NCBI GenBank assembly: GCA_964407695.1
Contig: CAYOWQ010000007.1
Location: forward strand, 128,336 to 192,335
Direction of reading: 5' to 3'
Origin: CAYOWQ01 sp964407695
GTDB lineage: Bacteria > Planctomycetota > Phycisphaerae > Phycisphaerales > SM1A02
Length of the DNA stretch: 64,000 bases
Part shown: positions 18,083 through 25,522 of the stretch, in pieces
Layout of the letters: each line of letters opens with the position of its first letter
Position numbering within the stretch: the first letter of the stretch is position 1
Notes under the pieces: model-generated
The model's database searches: none
Told to the model about the DNA's origin: nothing
What the model saw: the letters and a program-made list of their open reading frames with translations, nothing else
Program-made: the position numbers and the translations under genes

Positions 18083-18222
18083 TCGCGGAGTTGCGGTGGG
18101 ACGACTCCCAACGGGCCAAATGATGTCTGCGACGGGGGTGCGTTCAATCCCATCACCCAAGACTGTCCGGCAGGGTCTGGTTTCATCAGACTGACACCTG
18201 ATACATTGGAATCTGCATCGAT

Positions 18223-18948
18223 ATGCCCCGCCGAAGCAACCACCTCGTTTGCCAGTTTCTTGAGAACGTCTCCCGCGCAGCGCTGGAGAAGCATGAGCGC
18301 ACCGTCCGCGAATACGTTCGCGGCCGACACGGCGTGTACGCCCTTTACCGGCGCGACAAGCTCTACTACGTCGGTCTGGCGATCAACCTTCGGAATCGGC
18401 TGAAGCACCACCTCCGCGATGGGCACGCCAAGCGGTGGGACCGCTTCAGCGTGTACCTGACCATTCGCAACGATCACATTCGCGAGCTCGAGGCGTTGGT
18501 GCTGCGGATCGTGCGGACCAAGGGAAACAAACAGACCGGTCGCCTGCGCGGGGCGGAAAATCTCAAGACAAAACTTGCCCGGCAGATTCGTTCGCAACAG
18601 CGGGATGAACTTTCCGAGCTGTTGCGCGGCTGGAAGCGAGCGCCGGCAAAACGCGAATCGGCCCACTCATCCAAGCAGTCGCTCGGTCGGAAGAAGACGA
18701 AGGGTCGCCAACCTACCCTGGCGATGTACATCAATCAGCCGTTTCGCATCCGTGCCACCTCCGGGGGCAAGATGGTCCGTGCGACAGTTCGACGGGACGG
18801 TTCAGTTCGTTTCAACAAGGTGGTGTACAACTCCCCATCACTCGCCGCAGCGGCCGCCTGCAAGCGCAAGAGCTGCAACGGCTGGCGATTCTGGCATTAC
18901 CAGCGCGCCCCGGGCGATTGGGTGCCGCTGTCTGTCCTGCGCAAGTAA
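18223..18948 (+). CDS. GIY-YIG nuclease-domain protein with RAMA/DUF4357-like C-terminus
   Basis: Encodes 241 aa. The GIY-YIG core is GVYALY at 37-42 and YYVGLAINLRNRLKHHL from 48, with the catalytic-type Arg at 57 and a downstream Glu in HIRELEALVLRIV. The C-terminal portion (about 170-241) has SPSLAAAAACKRKSCNGWRF followed by a WHY/GDWVPL segment, which resembles the small DNA-associated domain (RAMA/DUF4357-like) found with modification enzymes. Likely a DNA-cutting or DNA-binding protein working in the same context as the upstream R-M gene. No clear Shine-Dalgarno precedes the ATG. Confidence 0.75.
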   Translation: MPRRSNHLVCQFLENVSRAALEKHERTVREYVRGRHGVYALYRRDKLYYVGLAINLRNRLKHHLRDGHAKRWDRFSVYLTIRNDHIRELEALVLRIVRTKGNKQTGRLRGAENLKTKLARQIRSQQRDELSELLRGWKRAPAKRESAHSSKQSLGRKKTKGRQPTLAMYINQPFRIRATSGGKMVRATVRRDGSVRFNKVVYNSPSLAAAAACKRKSCNGWRFWHYQRAPGDWVPLSVLRK

Positions 18949-18972
18949 GCACGCCTCACATGGGGCTCTCAA

Positions 18973-19797
18973 ATGAACAGTTTCGCAACGAAACCTGCCA
19001 ACGGACAACTTGGTCCCATTTCCCCCATCGACTTCTGGAACGCGTTCCACGATTGCCTCTCGCGGCCGCTGACATGGGTTGATCTGGCGTGGAGCCCGGG
19101 CGCGTGCTGGACGTCGTGCATCACACTGGCTGCGGCGTGGACCGCCCGGCGGCTGCGAATGCATCCCGTGCTGGAGTGGCGGAAGTTCGATGTCGCCATG
19201 TTCCGCCACGAACTTGTTCCGCGCGAGCGCGTTGAGCGGTTCGAGGCCCGGCCCGACATCATCTTTGAGACCGAGGCGGGGGCGACGTGCTGGACGCATG
19301 AACTGTGCAAGCTCTGGAGCGAGTGCGCGCCGCTGCGGGTGGTGTTGGGATTGTCGCGCCGATTCGGCGAGCGTTGCGGACCGCTGGATGCCTGCATCGC
19401 CGATTGCGGGGCAACGCGATTCGCGCCAGGGACGATCCTCTTCATCGAAGCGCCGGAAAACTCTCTGCCTGCGACCGCCCCGAACTGGCGACTGTGGACC
19501 ATCGAAGACGGCCGAAGCGCCAGGCTGCTGCGTCCCGACACCGGTTTCAACCCTTCGCGAACCGCAGAGCGCAACATCATCAGGCGCGAAGAACGCCGCA
19601 AGGAGAAGGACAAGACCGTCGCCGAGGTGCGGGTGACCTGGCCGAGGGCGTATGAAACGTGGAGTGTGCATGAGGAGGCGGAACTACGCCGGATGGAGCG
19701 GGACGGCACCAACGTTGAGACCATCGCCCGCACCCTCGGCCGCCAGCCCAGCGCTATTCGCAGCCGACTTCGAAAGATGGAGACCAGACCGTTCTGA
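18973..19797 (+). CDS. hypothetical protein with C-terminal SANT/Myb-like DNA-binding domain
   Basis: Encodes 274 aa. Residues 1-170 form a Trp/Cys-containing domain I do not recognise; it has features of a small enzymatic fold (WRKFDVAMFRHEL ... DIIFETEAGATCW), reminiscent of nuclease-like beta-alpha-beta segments, but no catalytic motif can be fixed. The last 45 residues (ETWSVHEEAELRRMERDG, then IARTLGRQPSAIRSRLRKM) are a helix-turn-helix of the SANT/Myb type with the conserved Trp. Transcription and DNA binding are plausible. The antisense frame across the same interval is a shadow. Confidence 0.7.
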   Translation: MNSFATKPANGQLGPISPIDFWNAFHDCLSRPLTWVDLAWSPGACWTSCITLAAAWTARRLRMHPVLEWRKFDVAMFRHELVPRERVERFEARPDIIFETEAGATCWTHELCKLWSECAPLRVVLGLSRRFGERCGPLDACIADCGATRFAPGTILFIEAPENSLPATAPNWRLWTIEDGRSARLLRPDTGFNPSRTAERNIIRREERRKEKDKTVAEVRVTWPRAYETWSVHEEAELRRMERDGTNVETIARTLGRQPSAIRSRLRKMETRPF

Positions 19798-19876
19798 CCC
19801 ACACCTCGGGCCGAACGGAATCAGCCCGCCATCAGGCGCTACCAAACCGATGGAGCACGATCCGGAGCCGGAGAAT

Positions 19877-20722
19877 TCATCGCAGCTTCGCTTCCGCTTC
19901 CTCGCGTCGACGCGTGGTCCGCTCCACGTGCTCCCTGATTCGCGATGACAGGCGGGCGATGTCATCCTGATTCAGGCGCCGGCGCTCGTTTCGCACCCAC
20001 ACGACAAACATCATGGGATTCAACACCCAGACCTCGGAACGCGCGGAGTTCATCGCCGACTTCCTGACGTACCACCCGGGAAAGGTCAGCACACCCCTCA
20101 CCGGTACATTCGACATGCCGGTTTCGCGCTCAAGGAATGATTTCACCGCTGTTCGAACCGCTCGCGTCTGCACCAGCGGATTCGGATCAGCGCGAACGCC
20201 GTCGATCAGCACTTCGCCGTCGTGATCGACCGTGATGAAAGCCTTGCCCCTGCCGGGTTTGTTTCGGGCCTTGGTCTCCACCACGAACACCCCGCCGGGG
20301 CCGATGAGAATGTGGTCGAAGTTGGCCAGTCGCTCGCCCGGCATCGGCTCGTGCTCCGGCGGCACATCGTGAAAGACCCTGTAGCCAATGCGAACCAGCT
20401 CATCGATCGCATCGGCCACCAATCGCTCGCCGCGAATGCCGCTGCGGTCGGTCTGGTCGGCGGCAATGCCCGCGTTGATCAGCCGGTTGCACCACCAAAA
20501 CAGTCCCATGAGAAGAACCAGGCCGAGGATGGAGACGGTCCACCGCACCACCGGCGGGAAGATCGCAGGCCAGGTCCCCACCAGGGTGACGGCGATCATC
20601 GCTCCGCAAATCACGCCCGTCGTGATCCCGACGAGGAACATCGACGAGACTTCGCGCCCCAGACGTTGTTGACGCAAGGTCCGAATGGAATCCCCCGGCC
20701 GATTGAGCGGCGTATCACCCAT
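19877..20722 (-). CDS. NERD-domain membrane protein (nuclease-related)
   Basis: Encodes 281 aa from ATG at 20722, with AAAGGGA upstream; the longer open frame runs back through a 21-bp repeat array and is rejected. Two transmembrane segments occupy about residues 28-80 (FLVGITTGVICGAMIAVTL; ILGLVLLMGLFWW). The NERD domain follows at about 97-215: GIRGERLVADAIDEL, NFDHILIGPGGVFVVETK, the latter with the ExK pattern of the PD-(D/E)xK nuclease fold. A charged helix (RRLNQDDIARLSSRIREH) ends the protein. NERD proteins are nuclease-like and often act in DNA processing or defence; activity here is unproven. Confidence 0.85.
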   Translation of the reverse strand: MGDTPLNRPGDSIRTLRQQRLGREVSSMFLVGITTGVICGAMIAVTLVGTWPAIFPPVVRWTVSILGLVLLMGLFWWCNRLINAGIAADQTDRSGIRGERLVADAIDELVRIGYRVFHDVPPEHEPMPGERLANFDHILIGPGGVFVVETKARNKPGRGKAFITVDHDGEVLIDGVRADPNPLVQTRAVRTAVKSFLERETGMSNVPVRGVLTFPGWYVRKSAMNSARSEVWVLNPMMFVVWVRNERRRLNQDDIARLSSRIREHVERTTRRREEAEAKLR

Positions 20723-21462
20723 GTGTATCCCTTTCCGGTTGCCCCATGAACCCATCATGCCGGATATCGGCCCCGCCCGCCACCCCTTGCCACCACCCCC
20801 GCGTTTCCGGACGCAGCCCGAGCCTCGGCCCGGGATCGGGATTCGCCAACCGCATTCGCGGGCGAATAAACGGGATGGACGTTCCATCGGGCGGAAAAAA
20901 CGCGCGTGGGAGCCGAGGAAACGCGGGTGAGAGCGGCGAAAACGCGCGTGAGAGCGGAGCAAACGCGCGTGGGAGCCGAGCAAACGCGCGTGGGAGCCGA
21001 GCAAACGCGCGTAGGAGCAGAGGAAACGCGGGTGGGAGCCGAGGAGACGCGTGCGAGAAGCGAGGAGACGCGTGCGAGAAGCGAGAAGACGCGTGCGAGA
21101 AGCGAGAAGACGCGCGCGAGAAGCGAGAAGACGCGCGTGGGAGCCGAGGGCGCACCGGTGAGAGCGGCGAAAACGCGCGTGGGAGCCGAGCCTTCGCGCG
21201 TGGTGCGGGCCAACGTTCCCATGCAGCATGTGAAAGGACTCGTGGGAAAGGAGAATTGAAGAGGCTCTGAATCCCCCACCCCAGCCCACGCTCCGCCGCG
21301 GCGGACATCTTCGCGGCGACTCTCCAGCCCCGGTCAAGCGGAGTGCATCCCCACTCAGTCTCCCGCCCACTCAGTCTCTCAGTCTCCCCCCACTCAGTCT
21401 CTCTGTCTCTCAGTCTCTTTGTCTCTCACCTCGACACCTTGACACCTTCGTCTCTCAGTCTC
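20723..21462. other. 740-base non-coding region with a 21-bp array and octamer repeats
   Basis: No protein gene is supported. Open frames on both strands come from the 21-bp tandem array (20898-21212), whose unit length is a multiple of three and lacks stops. The right end carries 8-bp repeats (21357-21490) running into the kinase gene's stop. The promoter of the NERD gene should lie between 20723 and 20897; a strong match was not found. Confidence 0.7.
20898..21212 (+). repeat. array A: fifteen degenerate 21-bp tandem units
   Basis: Fifteen units of exactly 21 bases lie head to tail with no insertions. Units 1-7, 12 and 14 follow AAACGCG...GTGGGAGC...GAG; units 8-11 follow AGACGCG...CGAGAAGCGAG; units 13 and 15 are the most diverged. 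GAG and CGCG cores are kept while positions around them vary in an organised way. Any frame reads a 7-residue periodic peptide (TRVGAE-like), but the start codons and composition do not support a protein. Unit number and size match array B. Confidence 0.9.
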
Positions 21463-21490
21463 TCAGTCTCTCAATCTCTCCGTCTCTTCG
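21357..21490. repeat. 8-bp tandem repeats, CAGTCTCT and GACACCTT types
   Basis: CAGTCTCT-type octamers flank a short run of GACACCTT-type octamers (two clear copies around 21434-21449). The array overlaps the last codons and stop of the minus-strand kinase gene at 21463. The same composite order occurs at 36516-36666 and 39470-39595. Confidence 0.8.
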
Positions 21491-24400
21491 CCTCCCCCCT
21501 CCACCCCTCGCCGACCCGGCAGACAGCGCTGGGTGCGCCAGGGCTGGATGGTCCAGAGTCGAACGGTGGCATCGCCGCCGCCGGAGATGAGCGTCTCGCC
21601 GTCCCGAGTGAACGCCAGGCAGTAGACGTATGACGCGTGGCCCTGCAGTTGCGTGATCTCCTCGAATCGCACGGGATCCCACACGCGGATCACGCGGTCT
21701 CTGCCGCCCGAGACCAGTCGGCCGCCATCCGGAGAGAACATCACCGCAAACACCTCCTCGGTGTGGCCCTCCATCGTCGCCAGCAGCTCGCCGCGTCGGG
21801 CATCCCACAGGCGGACCGCGCGGTCTCTGCCCGCGCTGGCCAGGCGCGTGCCCGTGGCGTCGAAGGCGATGGCGGAGATGGCGGCCGTGTGGCCCTTCAG
21901 TTCCTGTTTGATCTCGAAGGTGGCGGCGTCGACCAGCGAGATGATCGAGCTGCCCGCCACGGCGATGGTGGAGCCGTCGGGGCTGAGCGCAGCCCGGCAG
22001 CCAGCGCCGCTGAGGTTGCCCTTGAATTGCCGCTGGAGTGTGCAGCGCCCGCCGGCGATTTCGTGGCCCCACAGCCGACCGCTGTTGCCGACGGAATAGA
22101 GCATGGTTTCATCGCGCGACATCGCCACCCAGTCGGTGCGCCAATCGTGACCGGCCACGTGCAGCAGTTCCGCGCCGGCGTCGGCGGTGACCAGCGAGGT
22201 TCGTCCGGATGATCGGCCCAGGGCCAGCCGGTCGCCGCCGCGGGAGAACGAAATCGCACTGAGATTCCCGGCGTCGATCGCCGACCGCTCTCGACCCGAC
22301 GGCAGATCGAAGAGCCGAAGCGACGGCTCGCCCAGCAGGCAGGCCACCGCCAGGGTGGCGCCATCGGGCGAGATCTCGACGTCGTAGACCGGACCGGCGA
22401 CGGCAAGGACGAAGGGGTCGCTGCGAAGGGTTGCATCCCAAAGCGAAAGGCCGCCCGCAGCCCCGATGCTGATGAGCCGCTGCCCGTCGGCGGTGGCCAG
22501 GAGTTCATACGGCTGGCCGGAAGCGCCATGCATCACCGCAACGCACTGTTCATCGGCCACGCTCCAGATGCAGATCGTGCCATCCACCGAACCGCTGGCG
22601 AGAAACGAAGCACCATCGAAGAGCTCAATCGCGGTGACCGGCGATGCGGGCGCGGGCAGCATGGCGAGATCGCCGCCGTCGGTGGCCCGGAGCACGCGGA
22701 TATTGCCGCGGGAATCGATGGTCGCCAGGGCAGAGCTATCGCGGGAGAACTCAAGGTCGATCGCCCGGGCGAGATCGGGCCGGGTCCAGAGTCTGACGCC
22801 GTCGGCGATGCGATAGAGCGAGGTGCCGCGTTCATCGGGAATGGCGATGGCGAAGAGGGCATCGTCATCGGAGAATCCGAAGCGCGACTGGCCGACGCTG
22901 AGGGCATCGATCCTGAACAACTCGGAGTCATCGGCGATTCTGCCCACGATGAGCGATTCCGCGTGGTTGCGAGCCTGCGACCACGCCGCCACATCCCCAG
23001 TGTGCGACCGCGCCCGAGCGGCGTGCTGATCGCGGCTGATCTCGGTTCCATCGGCGCGTTGAATCACGATCGAGCCGACGATGGTGTCGGCCCGCAACGA
23101 GCGATTCTCATCGGTGAACTCGACCTGGAAGGGCCTCCGGGCCTGAACGGAGCCGGCGATCCTGACCGAGCCGGCCGGGGTCAGGTCTGGAGTTGACCAG
23201 ACGTGGATGTTCCCCGACGACGATCCCGAAGCCACGAGCGAATCATCAGCGCTCAGGTCGAGAAACATCGGCGCGAAGCCGGCGGTCGCCGATGCCAGCC
23301 GGTCGTCCACCCTGCCGGAGAGATGCCGCCACTCCCACCCGCGAAGGTGTTCCGGGGCGGCGTTGAGATGGCGCTGGGCCCCCGCAGCATCATGGTGAAA
23401 GACCGCGGCGGATGCCCCCAGCAGGCAGGCGCGATAGAACTCGATCTCGCTGGTTCGCAGCGCCTCCCTGGCGATCATCATCTGCCGCACCGAGACGATG
23501 GTGCCGATCAGCATGGCGGCGAAGGCAAGAGCGACGCCGCCCACGACCGCCCGGTGGCGCTGGGCGAACTTGCGCAGCTGGTAGAACGCGGTGTGCTGTC
23601 GCGCGGTGATGGGCTCATCGCGGAGGTGGTGGCGGATATCCCGAGCCAGGTCGGCGGCCGACTGGTAACGCTGCCGCATGTCCTTGTCGAGCGCCTTGGC
23701 GAGAATGGTTTCGATATCGCCGCGAAGGGCCCGATCGATCGAGCCCGCCCGAGCGGGCTCATCCTCGCGAATGACGCGGACCGCTTCGTGAACCGCCCGC
23801 CCTCGCAGGTCGTGGGGCAGGCGCTGCGTCAGCAGCTCGAAGAGGATGACCCCGAGCGAGTAGACATCGCTGCGCCAATCGATCCGCGAGGGATCGCCCG
23901 CTGCCTGCTCGGGGCTCATGTAGGGCACGGTGCCGATGAGTTCGCCGACCGTGGTCTGGATGGTGACCGCCTGCACGTCGGATTCGGTGATGCGGGCCAC
24001 GCCGAAGTCGAGGATCTTGGGCTGAACGCCCGGCAGCGCATCCTTCGCTGCCGGCGCTTGGCCCGCAGCCGTCGAGCCATCCTCCGTGACCAGAATGTTG
24101 CCGGGCTTGAGGTCGCGATGCACGACGCCATTCTGGTGGGCGTAGTGCACGGCATCGCACACCATGGCCATGAGCTCGAGGCGCGCCCGGGTGCTGAGCA
24201 TCCGCTGATCGGCGAACTCCAGCAGCGCCTGGCCGCGGACCAGTTCCATGACCACGAACGGCTGCTCCCGGCCCGACGCATCGCGCGTCGACCCCGCCTC
24301 GTGGATGCGGGCGATCCCTTCATGCTGCAGGCGACCGAGGATCTGCGCTTCGAGGTCGAATCGGCGGCGAAGCGCCGCCGTCGAGAGACCGGGCCGGAGC

Positions 24401-24744
24401 ACCTTGATGGCGACACGGCGTCGGGGGTTCTCCTGCTCTGCCTCGTAGACCACGCCCATGCCGCCCTCGCCGATCACGCCGAGGATGCGATACGGGCCGA
24501 TGTGCTCGGGTGTGTGGACAGGCGATTCATCGCCGAGGCCGAAATCAAGCGGACCTTGCAGAATGGGCAGATCCAGCGCGCCCCCCTGCGACCGATCCGC
24601 CTGAAGCAGCGCAAAGACTTCGTCGGCAAGATTTCGATCGCCTCCCGCAGCCTCGCGAACAAAGCTGTCGCGGCCGGCAGCATCCATCGCACAGGCATCG
24701 CGAAAGATGGCCTCGATGCGCTGAAAACGATCCTTGCCGTCCAT
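21463..24744 (-). CDS. Ser/Thr protein kinase with transmembrane segment and WD40 repeats
   Basis: Encodes 1093 aa. ATG at 24744 shares one base with the stop of the sigma-factor gene (TGATG), so they are coupled. Residues about 75-360 form a Hanks-type kinase: glycine loop GEGGMGVVYEAE, VAIKVL lysine, HRDLKPGNI near 208, DFGVA near 243, SPEQAAGDP. A transmembrane helix (about 398-418, GGVALAFAAMLIGTIVSV) separates it from a periplasmic part with some ten or more WD40-like repeats (SPDGSTIAVAG, VRLWDARRGE, IRVWDPVRFE). The extreme C-terminus EETERLRD is encoded inside an 8-bp repeat array. This gene pair is a known planctomycete layout of ECF sigma factor plus kinase. Confidence 0.92.
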   Translation of the reverse strand: MDGKDRFQRIEAIFRDACAMDAAGRDSFVREAAGGDRNLADEVFALLQADRSQGGALDLPILQGPLDFGLGDESPVHTPEHIGPYRILGVIGEGGMGVVYEAEQENPRRRVAIKVLRPGLSTAALRRRFDLEAQILGRLQHEGIARIHEAGSTRDASGREQPFVVMELVRGQALLEFADQRMLSTRARLELMAMVCDAVHYAHQNGVVHRDLKPGNILVTEDGSTAAGQAPAAKDALPGVQPKILDFGVARITESDVQAVTIQTTVGELIGTVPYMSPEQAAGDPSRIDWRSDVYSLGVILFELLTQRLPHDLRGRAVHEAVRVIREDEPARAGSIDRALRGDIETILAKALDKDMRQRYQSAADLARDIRHHLRDEPITARQHTAFYQLRKFAQRHRAVVGGVALAFAAMLIGTIVSVRQMMIAREALRTSEIEFYRACLLGASAAVFHHDAAGAQRHLNAAPEHLRGWEWRHLSGRVDDRLASATAGFAPMFLDLSADDSLVASGSSSGNIHVWSTPDLTPAGSVRIAGSVQARRPFQVEFTDENRSLRADTIVGSIVIQRADGTEISRDQHAARARSHTGDVAAWSQARNHAESLIVGRIADDSELFRIDALSVGQSRFGFSDDDALFAIAIPDERGTSLYRIADGVRLWTRPDLARAIDLEFSRDSSALATIDSRGNIRVLRATDGGDLAMLPAPASPVTAIELFDGASFLASGSVDGTICIWSVADEQCVAVMHGASGQPYELLATADGQRLISIGAAGGLSLWDATLRSDPFVLAVAGPVYDVEISPDGATLAVACLLGEPSLRLFDLPSGRERSAIDAGNLSAISFSRGGDRLALGRSSGRTSLVTADAGAELLHVAGHDWRTDWVAMSRDETMLYSVGNSGRLWGHEIAGGRCTLQRQFKGNLSGAGCRAALSPDGSTIAVAGSSIISLVDAATFEIKQELKGHTAAISAIAFDATGTRLASAGRDRAVRLWDARRGELLATMEGHTEEVFAVMFSPDGGRLVSGGRDRVIRVWDPVRFEEITQLQGHASYVYCLAFTRDGETLISGGGDATVRLWTIQPWRTQRCLPGRRGVEGGGEETERLRD

Positions 24745-25310
24745 CACGGCGACTCCCGGAGCCGAAGGTGAAGCCAGGCCCGGGCCAGCCGCCAATCCTC
24801 GGCGGCCGTCGATCGTGAGATTCCCAATACATCCGCAGCCTCATCACTGCTGAGTCCGCCGAAGAACCGCAGTTCCACGAGCCGGGCCTTGCGCTCGTCG
24901 AGTTCGGCCAACATCTTCATCGCTTCATCGATGGCCAGGACCGTCTCCGCATCAAGCGTCTGCGGCGTTGGATCAATCTCAGACAGGGAAACCCGTTTCG
25001 CCCCGCCGCCGCGCTTCAGTCGACCGCGCCCTCGGGCGTGGTCGACCAGAATGCTGCGCATGGCCATGGCGGCCACCACGAAGAACTGGCCGCGACCGCT
25101 CCAATCGATCGGCTGATTGACAAGCTTGAGGTAGGCCTCGTGAACCAGGGCGGTGGGTTGCAGGGTGTGGCCCGGACTCTGGTTGCGGAAGACTGCCGAC
25201 GCGAGGGCACGGAGTTCGTCGTAGACAATGGGCAGCAACTCCGCGATGGCTGCGTCACCCTCCAGGGCAGCGCGGTTGAGCAACTGGGTGACCATATCCG
25301 GGCGGCCCAT
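24744..25310 (-). CDS. ECF-family RNA polymerase sigma factor
   Basis: Encodes 188 aa from ATG at 25310, preceded by AGGGAGGG; the longer upstream frame is rejected. Sigma region 2 is seen as YDELRALASAVFRNQ ... TALVHEAYLKL and region 4 as FFGGLSSDEAADVLGISRST followed by a recognition helix AAEDWRLARAWL. The layout and 'LQPTALVHEAYLKL' motif match the planctomycete/Acidobacteria ECF subfamily often paired with Ser/Thr kinases. No anti-sigma factor is adjacent; control by the coupled kinase is the probable alternative. Confidence 0.92.
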   Translation of the reverse strand: MGRPDMVTQLLNRAALEGDAAIAELLPIVYDELRALASAVFRNQSPGHTLQPTALVHEAYLKLVNQPIDWSGRGQFFVVAAMAMRSILVDHARGRGRLKRGGGAKRVSLSEIDPTPQTLDAETVLAIDEAMKMLAELDERKARLVELRFFGGLSSDEAADVLGISRSTAAEDWRLARAWLHLRLRESP

Positions 25311-25522
25311 CGAATCCCTCCCTGCGGACCAACGCACCCAGTGTACAGGTCGGACGGTTAGCACACGGGATTTTGTCAGGGTGATGTTTCTGAAAATTCC
25401 TGGATTCTCCGGGCGCGCAGCTCGGCCATGTCGTCCGTCAGAGGGACGAACTCCAATGGACCGGCATCGCCGCGTGGCCTGCCGGTCCGTTGGTCGAACT
25501 CGAAGACTGTGGAGAACCAGCA

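Noticed and set aside
18969..19802. Minus-strand frame antisense to the SANT-domain gene
   Set aside because: The plus-strand gene has a recognisable Myb/SANT helix-turn-helix; the antisense frame is Ser/Arg-rich with no features.
20906..21259. Plus-strand open frame through the 21-bp array (TRVGAE-like repeats)
   Set aside because: The frame exists because 21 is a multiple of three and the unit has no stop; alternative frames are equally open and there is no convincing start site.
20723..21370. N-terminal extension of the NERD protein to 21370
   Set aside because: It would translate the 21-bp repeats; the internal ATG at 20722 has a good Shine-Dalgarno and begins the conserved protein.
23203..24771. 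Plus-strand frame of 522 codons opposite the kinase gene
   Set aside because: Antisense to a well-defined kinase; compositionally a shadow.
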